64,000 nt of DNA. Source: Dryococelus australis (Eukaryota > Arthropoda > Insecta > Phasmatodea > Phasmatidae). The DNA lies in NCBI GenBank assembly GCA_029891345.1, contig CM056995.1, positions 213,293,047-213,357,046 on the forward strand, given 5' to 3'. The stretch's first letter is position 1. Every line of letters begins with the position of its first letter. The position numbers were made by a program, and so were the translations under genes. The notes beneath the pieces were generated by a model. It saw only the letters and a list, made by a program, of their open reading frames with translations, was not told the DNA's origin and did not search any database. Below, piece by piece: positions 37,889-47,200 of this stretch.

Positions 37889-38047
37889 TATATATATAAG
37901 ACACACACGCGCGCGCGCGCGCGCACGCACGCACACACACCTCTCTATCTATCTATCTCTATCTATCTCTATCTCTCTATATCTCTCTCTATATATCTCT
38001 CTATAATATATATAACTATATATATATATAATCTATATATATATATA
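37832..38047. repeat. AT/GC/CTAT microsatellite at left NUMT edge
   Basis: (AT)n, then alternating (AC)n/(GC)n, then (CTAT)n and (CTCT)n, then (AT)n running directly into ND2 sequence. The open frame across it is translated repeat. Confidence 0.95.
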
Positions 38048-39023
38048 TTGTTATAATCGTGATGGGTATTATTAATTTATAATTTTTAATAAAAATTATT
38101 TTATTTCACTTTGGTTCTGAATTTGTTAATATAAGTGCTGTATATATTATCCGTAAGAAGTAATAAATTGTGATTAAAGTTAATATAACTATTATACTTA
38201 TAATTATTAATTCATTTATGTTATTGATGATTGGATTACTATTCATTTAGGTAAAAACCCTAATATAGGGGGAAGTCCTCTGATAGATAACATGTTGATT
38301 ACTAGAATAAATTTTATATATATATAGATTCATTTATTGATATTAATTGGTTCATGTGAAAGATTTTATGGGCTTTTATTGAAAGTGTTATTATTGTTGT
38401 TATTAAAGTGTATATAATGAAGTATAATAATCACAAGTTTTCTCTTATTATTATTATTGCTGCTAATATTCACCCGTTATTTCTAATAGATGAAGAAGCT
38501 ATTAATTTATGAAGGGATGTTTGATTTAAACCTCCTACAGCCCCAATAATAATAGATAATACTATTGCAGTGATATTAATTATATTGATTTTAATTACTA
38601 TTGATATTATTATTAATGGTGTAATTTTTTGTCATGTTATTAAGATAAGACATTTATTTCAATTTAATCCTTCTATTATTTTTTGGGTTTTCAAAAATGA
38701 AATGGTGAGATTCCTCTTTTTATTATTAAAGATCTTATCAATTATATTTCTCTTATTCTTTCATTGTAAAGGTTTATTTTTGGATTATTAATTATTATTA
38801 TTATAATGACTGATATTATAAGTAATATTGAGGCAATAGTTTGAACTAAAAAATAAGTTAAAGCGGATTCTTTAGAACTTATGTTTTTTTGTTCTATAAT
38901 TAAAGGCAGGAATGATATATTAATTTCTATTCCTATTCAAACTATGAATCACGAATTTGATGAAATTGAGAAAATTACTCTTATAATTATTCTAAATATA
39001 ATATTTAATGATTTATTTATGAT
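38048..39023 (-). pseudogene. ND2: ND2 (NADH dehydrogenase 2), truncated and frameshifted
   Basis: Complex I subunit 2. The minus-strand start ATC at 39021-39023 abuts tRNA-Met. The protein has 'SISSNSWFMVWMGMEINM' near the N-terminus, then 'SALTYFLVQTIASMLL', 'GAVGGLNQTSLHKLMASSS' and 'GLPPMLGFLPKWMVI', all classic ND2 signatures with several transmembrane helices. The frame breaks at an A/T run near 38683 (after 'SPFHFWKP'), where the base count is wrong by one or two. The C-terminal end is cut off, running into the AT microsatellite a few codons before the expected stop. Confidence 0.88.
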
Positions 39024-39089
39024 TAGAAAAAGGATAGTATTCCATTGATGAGGTATGAACCCATTAGCTTATTTTAGCTTATTTTTCTC
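39024..39089 (-). tRNA. trnM: mitochondrial tRNA-Met (CAU)
   Basis: 66 nt; acceptor AGAAAAA pairs with TTTTTCT, and the anticodon loop 'ggttcatacc' holds CAT. Directly precedes ND2, as expected. Confidence 0.85.
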
Positions 39090-39090
39090 T

Positions 39091-39155
39091 ATTTTCTTGT
39101 ATGATGCATAAAAGTTTTTGATACTTTAGGTAATAGTTTAATTATATTAAATATA
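39091..39155 (+). tRNA. trnQ: mitochondrial tRNA-Gln (UUG)
   Basis: 65 nt; the anticodon arm 'aaagtttttgatacttt' holds TTG, followed by 'aatagtttaattatatt'. On the opposite strand to tRNA-Met and tRNA-Ile, the standard I-Q-M layout. Confidence 0.8.
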
Positions 39156-39216
39156 ATGGAAGTAATATACTATTACATTTTTTTATTACATCAAAATAAT
39201 CTTTTAATCAAACATT
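39155..39216 (-). tRNA. trnI: mitochondrial tRNA-Ile (GAU)
   Basis: 62 nt between AATG and CATT ends; the anticodon region 'ttattttgatgtaataa' holds GAT. Overlaps tRNA-Gln by about one base and borders the control region. Confidence 0.7.
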
Positions 39217-39230
39217 CAATTTAATATTTC

Positions 39231-39507
39231 TTTTTTGACCATTCTTTAATTCTATTTCAGCTTACTACTTTTTTCAAATTTTATCAGATTTATAAAACCC
39301 TTTTTTGACCATTCTTTAATTCTATTTCAGCTTACTACTTTTTTCAAATTTTATCAGATTTATAAACTCCTTTTTTGACCATTCTTTAATTCTATTTCAG
39401 CTTACTACTTTTTTCAAATTGTATCGGATTTATAAAATCCTTTTTTGACCATTCTTTAATTCTATTTCAGCTTACTTTTTTCAAATTTTATCGGATTTAT
39501 AAAATCC
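39231..39507. repeat. Four-copy 70-bp tandem repeat in control region
   Basis: Units start at 39231, 39301, 39371 and 39441 with 'ttttttgaccattctttaat' and continue 'tctatttcagcttactact'. Copies 1-3 are nearly identical and copy 4 lacks three bases ('act'). Confidence 0.97.
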
Positions 39508-40020
39508 TTTTTATAATTACACTTTTTTTACCTTATTTATGATGTGTTGAAATATTTGTGTTTAAGGCTTAAATTGTTATTATTTTTTCCTCTAAATTAT
39601 TAGATGTTGTTGTTGCATCTTAATGTTTACTATATGAATTTTTGGCACCGGAACAAAATTTAGGTTATTTTAATATGTAAATTGTGGCATTTTGAGGTGA
39701 TAATGTTTTTTTAATGTTATTTTATCAATTAATTATTTAATATATAAGATCTTATAATTATATATATACCTTAATTTAATATAATAACTTATAATTACAG
39801 AAATAATTAAAATAAAATAAGAATTTAATATATATGTACACTATTTATTTTACATATTATAATTAATTAATAAGTTAAATACTATAATATAAATGATTAT
39901 AATATAAATATAAATAAAGATATTACAATAAATTATTTATATTATAATATTTAAATATTTTATAATACTAACTTAATATAAGGTAAGTAATATTGTGTAT
40001 AAATTCTTATATACCTTTAA

Positions 40021-40070
40021 TCCCTTACTTTTTTTCATTTAAGTGAAAAAAACATGAAAAAAGTAAGGGA
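40021..40070. other. Control-region stem-loop 1
   Basis: 'tcccttactttttttcat' pairs with 'atgaaaaaagtaaggga': a 17-bp stem with one extra T and a short A-rich loop. Such T-run hairpins are common near the minority-strand origin in insects; that role is inferred. Confidence 0.7.
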
Positions 40071-40368
40071 ATACTTACATTAATTACTTCTAATTTGAAT
40101 ATTTAATTTAATAATTAAATATTTTGATAGTAATTATTTATATTTCATTAAAATTTTATTATGTATTATCTAATATTCATCTGTTTATCACATAAACTAT
40201 TATTATGTGTACTGTGGCCTAAACTTTAATGTAAAGATGTTGTTGAGCAAATTAGTTTAATTTAATTTGTTGTTGTTGCCGTCTAATTATAGTGTTGTAA
40301 TTATAATTAGTTTTCTTAATGTACTAGGCAGGAACTACTAAATTCTATTCACAATAGGAGATATAACT

Positions 40369-40412
40369 TAGCCTCAATTAGATTTTTTATTTTTGGATTC
40401 TAATTGAGGCTA
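40369..40412. other. Control-region stem-loop 2, next to 12S
   Basis: Perfect 14-bp stem 'tagcctcaattaga' / 'tctaattgaggcta' with a 16-base loop, at the border with 12S rRNA. Confidence 0.8.
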
Positions 40413-41169
40413 GGCATTAATACTTATAGTTGACTATTATATTAATTTTAAGTAATATATACATGTAAGTTTTTGCTATTAATTATTTTATATTTTAATT
40501 TTGCAGTATTTAATATTAATTATTAAGGTTATTTAGATTTGGATTTTCTTTATATTATTGTAAATGTTTGTGCCAGCATACGCGGTTATACAATAAATAT
40601 TAATTAATATTATTGGTTATTAAAGTTTATTTTTTATTTGAGTTTAATTTTATTATATTTTTAGGTAAAATTTAAATTTTTATTAATCTTATTAATAGAT
40701 TCTTTGAAATTTAGAATTTAAACTAGGATTAGATACCCTATTATTCTATATGTTAAATTTAAACCAGGGTAGTATTAGCTATGTTCTTTAAACCTAAAGA
40801 ATTTGGCTGTGTTTTAGTCTTTTCAGAGGAACCTGCCCTGTAATCGATAATCCCGATTTAATCTTTCTTAAATTTGTTTTCAGTATGTATACCGCCATTA
40901 TAAGTTTATTTTATTAGATTTAATTTACTCTTTTTTTTATTAGAATTTATTTCAGGTCAAGGTGCAGTTTATGTTTAAGTGGAGGTGGGTTACAATATTA
41001 TTTGAATATATGGATTTGATTTTGAAATTTTTAATGAAGGTGGAGTTGTTAGTAATATTATAAATAATTGATTTTGGCTCTAAAATAAGTACATATCGCC
41101 CGTCACTCTCAATATATTTGAGATAAGTCGTAACAAAGTAGACATACTGGAAAGTGTGTCTTGAATGTA
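40413..41169 (+). rRNA. rrnS: mitochondrial 12S rRNA
   Basis: Small-subunit rRNA. Landmarks: 'gtgccagcatacgcggttat' (the 530 loop, near 40570), 'aaactaggattagataccc' (near 40720) and the 3' end 'aagtcgtaacaaagtagaca' (near 41125). The 3' end lies against tRNA-Val. The 5' end is an estimate from the usual length (about 760-800 nt). Confidence 0.92.
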
Positions 41170-41237
41170 CAAGACTTAGTTTATAGAAAATAATTCATTT
41201 ACATTGAGTAGATTTGAATTGCGAAATTTGAGTTTTG
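41170..41237 (+). tRNA. trnV: mitochondrial tRNA-Val (UAC)
   Basis: 68 nt; CAAGACT pairs with AGTTTTG, and the anticodon arm 'attcatttacattgagt' holds TAC. Lies between 12S and 16S. Confidence 0.85.
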
Positions 41238-42521
41238 ATTATTTAATCATTAGTTTACTTTTCATATTAATTTTTATATTTTTAATTAAAATTTTATCAT
41301 TTTTTTATATTTTAGTATTATACTTTGAAAAAATTTTATTTGTTATAGTTTACTTGTACCGAGAGGGTTTATTTTGTTTTCTTATAAAGTAAATTTTTTG
41401 TTGTACCTTTTGTATCAGGGTAGATTAAATTTTTATTATTTATATATTAATCTCGAATTGATTTGATCTACATTATTATGTTATTTACAATGGTATATTT
41501 ATTAATTATAATTATGTAGGTGTGAAATGTTAATCGCAAATCAATATATCTAGTTTTTTAATAGTTGAATTTAATTCAGCTATTATTAATTAATAATATT
41601 TTTTTTTGTTTCATTATTTATTAATAGTAATATTATGGGGGATAAGCTCTTTAATTTTTTATAATTTTTATTTTTAAATGTTATGTAGGTTTTATAATGT
41701 CCATTATTTATTAGTATTTTATAATTTATTATTTTAGATATTTGATTTATTTGTATTTAATTATTTATTGAAATTATTTAATTAATTTTTTATTATTATA
41801 AAAATGATTTAATTCGTATATTTTTATTTAGTGTTTTTATTTTTTTTTATCAAGGAATTAGGCAAAATTATTTATTCGCCTGTTTATCAAAAACATCTTC
41901 TCTTGAATTTTTTATATATGAGATTTGACCTGCCCAATGAATTATTTAATGGCAGCGGTATTTTGACCGTGCAAAGGTAGCATAATCATTAGTCTATTAA
42001 TTGTGGACTCGTATTAATGGTTGGACGAAATATTAACTGTCTCATTATAATATAAGTTAAATTTAAATTTTAAGTTAAAATGCTTAAATTTTTTTAGAGG
42101 ACGAGAAGACCCTATAGATCTTTATTTGGGATTTTATTTTTAAAGTTTGGTTTATATATTTTAGATAAAATTTTATTTTTTGTTGGGGTGACATGGAGAA
42201 TATTACTAACTCTATTTTTTTATACATTTATTTATGTTTAATTGACCTTATTTTAATGTTATAAGATATAGATACCTTAGGGATAACAGCATAATTCTTA
42301 TTAAGAGTTCAAATCGACATAGGAGATTGCGACCTCGATGTTGGATTAACATTATAGTTAGGTGTAGATGTTTAACTATTAGGTCTGTTCGACCTTTAAA
42401 TTCTTACATGATCTGAGTTCAAACCAGTGTGAGCCAGGTTGGTTTCTATCCTTAAAATAAAATTTTATATTAGTACGAAAGGACCACATAAATCAAAAAT
42501 TTTGTTATTTTTATTAACAAT
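41238..42521 (+). rRNA. rrnL: mitochondrial 16S rRNA
   Basis: Large-subunit rRNA, about 1.28 kb. Landmarks: 'gacctgcccaatgaattatt' (41928), 'ggcagcggtattttgaccgt' and 'gcaaaggtagcataatcatt' (41952-41990), 'ataccttagggataacagc' (42270) and 'tgatctgagttcaaaccagt' (42410). Limits are set by the flanking tRNA-Val and tRNA-Leu. Confidence 0.95.
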
Positions 42522-42587
42522 ACTAATTTGGCAGATTTAAGTGCATTAAGTTTAGGATTTATTTATATTATTATTATAATAATTAGT
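42522..42587 (+). tRNA. trnL1: mitochondrial tRNA-Leu1 (UAG)
   Basis: 66 nt; ACTAATT pairs with AATTAGT, and the anticodon TAG lies in 'aagtttaggattta'. It is the only tRNA-Leu between 16S and ND1; chelicerates and myriapods keep a second one (UAA) here, so this arrangement points to Pancrustacea. Confidence 0.85.
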
Positions 42588-43549
42588 ATTTATATTTGTT
42601 GATATTTTTATTTCTATTTTTTCTTTTTTAATTTTGTTATTTTAGTTTTGGTTGGTGTTGCTTTTTTTACTTTATTGGAGCGTAGGATTTTAGGTTATAT
42701 TCAAATTCGTAAGGGTCCTAATAAGGTTAGATTTTTAGGTATTTTTCAACCTTTCTCTGATGCAATTAAATTATTTACTAAGGAGAATGTATTGCCTAAC
42801 ATTGCTAATTTTATTCCTTATTATTTTTCTCCTGTATTTACTTTATTTCTTTCTTTAGTAATTTGAATTATTATTCCTTATTTTAGATATTTATTTAATT
42901 ATAGATTAGGATTATTATTTTTTTTATGTTGTGCTAGATTAAATGTTTATAGAATTATGATTGCTGGTTGATCTTCTAATTCAAATTATTCGTTGTTAGG
43001 AGGTCTTCGATCTGTTGCTCAAAGTATTTCTTATGAGGTAAGTTTATTTTTAATTTTACTTTCTTTTATTATTATTACTGGTAGATATTGTTTAGTTGAT
43101 TTTTTACTTTTTTCAATATTACTGTTGATTTATTATTTCTTTTTTTCCTTTATGTTTGTTTCTTTTCTTCATTTTTGCCGGATACTAATCGAACTCCTTT
43201 TGATTTTGCTGAAGGTGAGTCTGAATTGGTTTCGGGATTTAATGTTGAGTATAGTAGAGGTGGTTTTATTTTGATTTTTTTAAGAGAATATTCTATAATT
43301 CTATTTATGAGAATATTATCTTTTTTTTTTTTGTTGTGATTTATTTTCTATAATTTTTTTTTATTTATTTCTTTTTTATTTCTTTGAATTCGTGGTACTT
43401 TACCTCGCTTTCGTTATGATAAATTAATATATTTGGCTGGGAAATGTTATCTTCCTCTGTCACTAAATTATTTAATTTTTTTTATTGGTTTTAAATTGTT
43501 TGTTATTTCAATATTTATTTATTGAATTAATTTTAGTTCATTAAGTTAA
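42588..43549 (+). pseudogene. ND1: ND1 (NADH dehydrogenase 1) with one frameshift
   Basis: Complex I membrane subunit that helps form the quinone site. The start ATT at 42588 immediately follows tRNA-Leu1, and the stop TAA at 43547-43549 overlaps tRNA-Ser2. Signatures: '[18 protein letters not shown]'-like start, '[19 protein letters not shown]', '[14 protein letters not shown]', '[19 protein letters not shown]', 'FNVEYSSGGF' and '[13 protein letters not shown]'. TGA is read as Trp and AGA as Ser. The frame changes once near 43160-43172, between the fifth helix and 'DTNRTPFDF', in a T-rich run; both sides are otherwise open. Confidence 0.92.
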
Positions 43550-43610
43550 TAGAAGTGATATCTTCTTTTTTATATTTTCAAAATATATGTTTCTATAAAA
43601 CTTATTAACT
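43544..43610 (-). tRNA. trnS2: mitochondrial tRNA-Ser2 (UGA)
   Basis: Ends AGTTAAT/ATTAACT pair; the anticodon arm 'atattttgaaaatat' holds TGA. Lies between ND1 and cytb, overlapping the ND1 stop by six bases. Confidence 0.8.
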
Positions 43611-44708
43611 AATTTATTATTTTGTCTCAATATATTTTGATGATGTTATCTAATAGGAAATATGAAAAGTATACTCATGTTAGTATTTGTCTTAAAATAA
43701 TATAAGGTTCTTCTACTGGTTTAGCCCCTATTACTGTTAATAGTATTGTTGTTGATACTATTAATCAAAATGTTATTTGATTAATTGGATAAAATGTTAG
43801 TCCTTGAAAATTTCTTTTGTGTAATGGTATAATTATTAAAATGATGATTGATAGTATTAGTGCAATGACTCCTCCTAATTTATTAGGAATTGACCGTAGA
43901 ATTGCATAAGCAAATAGGAAGTATCATTCTGGTTGAATATGGGTTGGGGTTAATAATGGGTTTGCTGGTGTAAAATTGTCAGGATCACCTAATAAATAAG
44001 GTTCTATTAATGTTAAGTATGTTAGAATTATAATTATTATAATGAACCCTACGATATCCTTTAATGAAAAATAAGGGTGGAATGGGATTTTATCTATGTT
44101 TGGTGAAGGAATAGTAAATGTACTATAATTATTCCTAGGATTACGAATGGTATTAGGAAATGAATGGTGAAGAATCGTGTTAAAAGTTGCGTTGTCTACT
44201 GCAAATCCCCCTCATACTCCTTGTACTAAATCTGTACCTAAATATGGTACTGCTGATGGTAAATTGGTGATTACAGTTGCGCTTCAAAAATATATTTGCC
44301 CTCAAGGTAATACATATCCTATAAATGCTGTTATTATTACTAATAAGAAGATAATCACTCCTGTTGACCATGTTTCAAGGTATTTATATGATCCATAGTA
44401 TAAACCTCGCCCTACATGTAAGTAAATACATACAAAAAATATTGTGCACCATTCGCATGGATTGTTCGTATTAATCAACCGTTGTTTACATCTCTGCAAA
44501 TATGTCTTACTCTATTAAAGGCTATTTCACTATTAGGTGTGTAGTGTATAGCTAGGAATAATCCAGTTAAGATTTGGATTAATAAACAAATCCCTAATAA
44601 TGAACCAAAGTTTCATAATGTTGAGATATTAATCGGTGTTGGTAAGTCAATTAATGAGTTGTTGATGATTTTAATTAATGGGTGATTTTTTCGTAATGGT
44701 ATATTCAT
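43609..44708 (-). pseudogene. CYTB: Cytochrome b with several indels
   Basis: Complex III cytochrome b. Start ATG at 44706-44708 ([19 protein letters not shown]), stop TAG at 43609-43611 after 'YWDKIIN'. Typical stretches: '[19 protein letters not shown]', '[20 protein letters not shown]', '[15 protein letters not shown]', 'GQMYFWSATVITNL', '[10 protein letters not shown]', '[16 protein letters not shown]', '[20 protein letters not shown]'. Breaks: one base missing near 44446, one extra base in the A run at 44182-44185, and a deletion of about a dozen codons near 44102 that removes the 'GSNNPLG'-type loop. The last two roughly compensate in frame. Start overlaps the ND6 stop by one base, as in insects. 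Confidence 0.92.
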
Positions 44709-45187
44709 TAGTTAAATGTTATTCGTAAAGGTCTTTTATTAGATTCTGTGATATTAAATACTACAATTATAGTAAATAATAAGTATATTACCATTAATAT
44801 TACTGTTATATTGTTTGGTATATTATATATTTTTATTAATATTATATTGATTGTTGTTTTACTTATTATATCACTATTTATTGTTATATTGTTTTTGTTT
44901 AAAAATATTGATAGTAATATTATTATTGTAATAATAAAGATTTTTTGTAGTGGTATAGAGAATATTATATTTGGTATTAGTCTTGTTATATAAATAAATA
45001 ATACTATTATCACCCCTACATAAATTAAAAATAGGATGTATGAAAATCAGAATGATTTATATATTATTCCTGTTATTATTGAAATTAAAATTGTTTGTAT
45101 GATAATTGTTATTCCTATTGATAAAGGGTGTTTTATTATTAGGAAGGTTATGTTTATTATTATATTTATTATTATTATAATTTTAAT
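44708..45187 (-). CDS. ND6: ND6 (NADH dehydrogenase 6), intact frame
   Basis: Complex I subunit 6, 160 codons including stop. Start ATT at 45185-45187 next to tRNA-Pro, stop TAA at 44708-44710 overlapping the cytb ATG. 'TFLMMKHPLSMGMT', '[20 protein letters not shown]' and the C-terminal '[17 protein letters not shown]' (nuclear-code reading) are characteristic. No frameshift is seen. As part of a nuclear insert it is presumably not expressed. Confidence 0.88.
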
Positions 45188-45189
45188 AC

Positions 45190-45254
45190 AAAGGGAAGTT
45201 TAAAGTTAAAATATTAGTTTTGGGAATTATTGATAGAATATTGTGTCTTCCTTT
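45190..45254 (+). tRNA. trnP: mitochondrial tRNA-Pro (UGG)
   Basis: The anticodon arm 'tagttttgggaatta' holds TGG; 5' 'aagggaag' pairs with 3' 'cttcctt' with a G-U pair. Ends approximate. Confidence 0.75.
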
Positions 45255-45257
45255 AAA

Positions 45258-45321
45258 GTTTTAAGAAAATATTATTCATTTTTGATTTACAAGACCAATA
45301 TTTTATTTAAATTATTAAAAC
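45258..45321 (-). tRNA. trnT: mitochondrial tRNA-Thr (UGU)
   Basis: GTTTTAA pairs with TTAAAAC, and the anticodon TGT lies in 'ttggtcttgtaaatcaaa'. Standard position between ND4L and tRNA-Pro. Confidence 0.85.
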
Positions 45322-45323
45322 TA

Positions 45324-45613
45324 GTGTTAATTTATTTTATATTACCTTTAATTATATTTGTTTGTGGCTTGTTAGTTTTTTCTTTTAATTATGATCATTT
45401 TTTAATTACTTTACTTAGTTTGGAATATATTGTTTTGTCTTTATTTTGATTTATTTTTTGTTTAAATTTATTAATATATTTGATATATTTTTTATAATGG
45501 TAATTCTTACTATATGAGTCTGCGAGGCTGTTTTGGGTTTATCTTTATTAGTTAGCTTGATTCGTGGTTATGGTAATGATTATTTTTTGTCATTTAATTT
45601 ACTTCAATGTTAA
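45324..45613 (+). pseudogene. ND4L: ND4L with one frameshift
   Basis: Complex I subunit 4L, about 96 codons. It starts near GTG 45324 after tRNA-Thr, shows 'FVCGLLVFSFNYDHFL' and 'LLSLEYIVLSLF', then '[20 protein letters not shown]' and '[10 protein letters not shown]', and stops at TAA 45611-45613. A T run near 45488-45493 is one base short, shifting the frame. Its stop overlaps the ND4 start by the usual ATGTTAA heptamer. Confidence 0.88.
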
Positions 45614-45790
45614 AGTTTATTTTATTTACTTTATTTTTAATACCTCTTTCTTATTTTGGTTGTTAGTGATTGGTACATTTTGGTTTATTTATTTTAAGGT
45701 TTTTATTTTATTTTAAATTTTACTAGATCTTATTAGTTTTGTAATATAAGATATTTTATTGGTTGTGATATTATTTCTTATTTATTAACT
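45608..45790 (+). pseudogene. ND4: ND4, 5' fragment only
   Basis: About the first 60 codons of ND4: ATG at 45608 ('[15 protein letters not shown]'), then a frame-shifted stretch, ending in 'YFIGCDIISYLLT', which matches the conserved 'GIDMISY' region near residues 50-60. The remaining roughly 380 codons and tRNA-His are absent; the sequence passes directly into ND5. At least one frame change lies inside the fragment. Confidence 0.78.
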
Positions 45791-46403
45791 TAAATAAATT
45801 TATTCAATGGGTTATATTAATATATTTGCTTATTTTATATATTATTTTTCTACTGGTTTAACTGTAAGTTATAGTTTTCGTTTAATTTATTATTTATTAG
45901 TTAAGGATTTTTCTTTTTATAGTTATCATTATGTAATATACGAAAGTTGAATTATACTTAAAAGTATAATAAAATTTTTTTTTTCAATATTTGGTGGTTG
46001 TATATTAAGATGGATTTTATTACCTATTCCTAATATGATTATATTACCTTTTAATTTAAAATTTATAGTTATTCTTGTTTGTTTACTTGGTTCTTGGGCT
46101 GGATATTTTATTAGTAAGTTTAGTTTATTTGATATCAATTATAATTATAGTGGTTTTTGTATATTTTTTGGTAATATGTGATTTATACCTTATTTAACAA
46201 TTAAAATTCCTTCTTATCCTTTAATATTTGGTCTATCTTTTAATCAATCTAGAGATCAAGGTTGATTTGAAATATTGGGTGGTCAGGGTTTATATTTAAT
46301 ATTAAGTTATTATTCTACTTTGAATCAGAAGATTCAAAATAGAATATTTAATTTATTTTTTGTTTTTGTTTCTTTTTGATTTATTATTTTAATATTTATT
46401 TAA
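45791..46403 (+). pseudogene. ND5: ND5, 3' fragment only
   Basis: The C-terminal roughly 200 codons of ND5 in one open frame from about 45808 to the TAA at 46401-46403: 'YFSTGLTVSYSFRLIYYLL', 'LGSWAGYFISKFSLF', 'FFGNMWFMPYLTIK', 'DQGWFEMLGGQG' and a final hydrophobic helix. The N-terminal two thirds (about 365 codons) is missing together with tRNA-His and most of ND4. I place the junction at about 45785-45800, where ND4 identity stops. Confidence 0.9.
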
Positions 46404-46466
46404 TTTATATAACTTATATTAGAGTTTAATATTGAAGATATTAGGGAAGATGTTTATCTTGAAAAT
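46404..46466 (+). tRNA. trnF: mitochondrial tRNA-Phe (GAA)
   Basis: The anticodon arm 'taatattgaagatatta' holds GAA, with the usual D-arm 'aacttatattagagttt'. Ends approximate; it follows ND5 as expected. Confidence 0.75.
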
Positions 46467-46530
46467 ATTTATAAAAATGTAATTTTAATTTTACAATGAA
46501 AATGTAAGGTTTTACTTAAACTATATAAAC
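46467..46530 (-). tRNA. trnE: mitochondrial tRNA-Glu (UUC)
   Basis: GTTTATA pairs with TATAAAT, and the anticodon TTC lies in 'ttacattttcattgtaa'. Confidence 0.85.
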
Positions 46531-46535
46531 AGAAA

Positions 46536-46597
46536 TATTAATGGAGTTAAACCATTAAAATAATTAGTTATCAGCTATTATTTATTCGATTATATTT
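46536..46597 (-). tRNA. trnS1: mitochondrial tRNA-Ser1 (GCU)
   Basis: The reverse complement has 'taatagctgataacta' (anticodon GCT) and T-arm 'aatggtttaactccatt'. Ends approximate and a reduced D-arm is assumed, as usual for this tRNA. Confidence 0.65.
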
Positions 46598-46599
46598 CC

Positions 46600-46664
46600 T
46601 TAATTGGAATATTAAATTCAATAATATCATTAACAATGATAAACCTCTATTTGGTTTCAATTAA
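46600..46664 (-). tRNA. trnN: mitochondrial tRNA-Asn (GUU)
   Basis: 65 nt; TTAATTG pairs with CAATTAA, and the anticodon GTT lies in 'tatcattgttaatgata'. Confidence 0.88.
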
Positions 46665-46665
46665 T

Positions 46666-46731
46666 AAGGATAAATTTATATCTTCTTTTAGGTCGAAACT
46701 AATTACATTAAATGCTTCTTACTTGATATAA
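46666..46731 (-). tRNA. trnR: mitochondrial tRNA-Arg (UCG)
   Basis: The anticodon TCG lies in 'taattagtttcgacctaa', preceded by 'aagaagcatttaatg'. Ends approximate. Confidence 0.75.
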
Positions 46732-46789
46732 ATTGATTTCTCAATACTTTTTGAATGCAAAACAAATGTTATTATTAACTATAATCCCA
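46732..46789 (-). tRNA. trnA: mitochondrial tRNA-Ala (UGC)
   Basis: The anticodon TGC lies in 'catttgttttgcattcaaa', followed by a T-arm 'gtattgagaaatcaat'. The acceptor is poorly paired and overlaps the ND3 3' end; ends approximate. Confidence 0.65.
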
Positions 46790-47116
46790 GTTAGCTCAAT
46801 TTAAAGCCCCTTGATTTCATTCGTGATATAATCCAATAATTAATACTATAATAAATATAATTGATATTATTCAATAATTTATTTCTGATAATATTATTGT
46901 TGGTAGTATAGGTAGTAATAGTGCAATTTCAATGTCGAAAATTAGGAAGATTACAGCAATTAAGAAAAAATTTAATGAGAATGGTAGTCGTGATGATGAT
47001 TTTGGATCAAAACCACACTCAAAGGGTGAATTTTTCTCTCGATCTGTTAGTTTTTTTTTTATAATTAATAAATTTAGTAATATTACAATATTAGTAATTA
47101 TTAGTTTATAATTAAT
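46775..47116 (-). CDS. ND3: ND3 (NADH dehydrogenase 3), intact frame
   Basis: Complex I subunit 3, 114 codons with stop, start ATT at 47114-47116. '[20 protein letters not shown]' (the conserved cysteine loop), '[20 protein letters not shown]', 'LLPMLPT' and 'YHEWNQGALNWAN' are classic ND3. The frame is open throughout; it runs four codons past the usual 'WAN' end into tRNA-Ala. Confidence 0.9.
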
Positions 47117-47137
47117 ATAATTGTTGTCGATATAATT

Positions 47138-47200
47138 ACTTATTCTGATTAAGTCAGACTTTTTAATTGGAAGTTAAATATACTTTTATATTAAATAAGT
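47138..47200 (-). tRNA. trnG: mitochondrial tRNA-Gly (UCC)
   Basis: 63 nt; ACTTATT pairs with AATAAGT, and the anticodon TCC lies in 'atttaacttccaattaaa'. Confidence 0.87.

Larger units (their letters stand above)
39217..40412. promoter_or_regulatory. Mitochondrial control region
   Basis: 1.2 kb of extremely AT-rich, non-coding sequence between tRNA-Ile and 12S, the usual position of the arthropod control region (replication and transcription origins). It holds four 70-bp tandem repeats (39231-39507) and two long stem-loops (40021-40070 and 40369-40412). Confidence 0.85.

Noticed and set aside
37797..38006. Open frame with Ile-Tyr, Ala-Arg and Ser-Leu repeats
   Set aside because: Pure microsatellite translation at the NUMT edge.
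42993..43274. 93-codon open frame as a separate gene
   Set aside because: It is part of ND1; the apparent ends come from reading TGA as stop and from the frameshift near 43165.
44177..44398. Plus-strand open frame over cytb
   Set aside because: Antisense shadow of cytochrome b.
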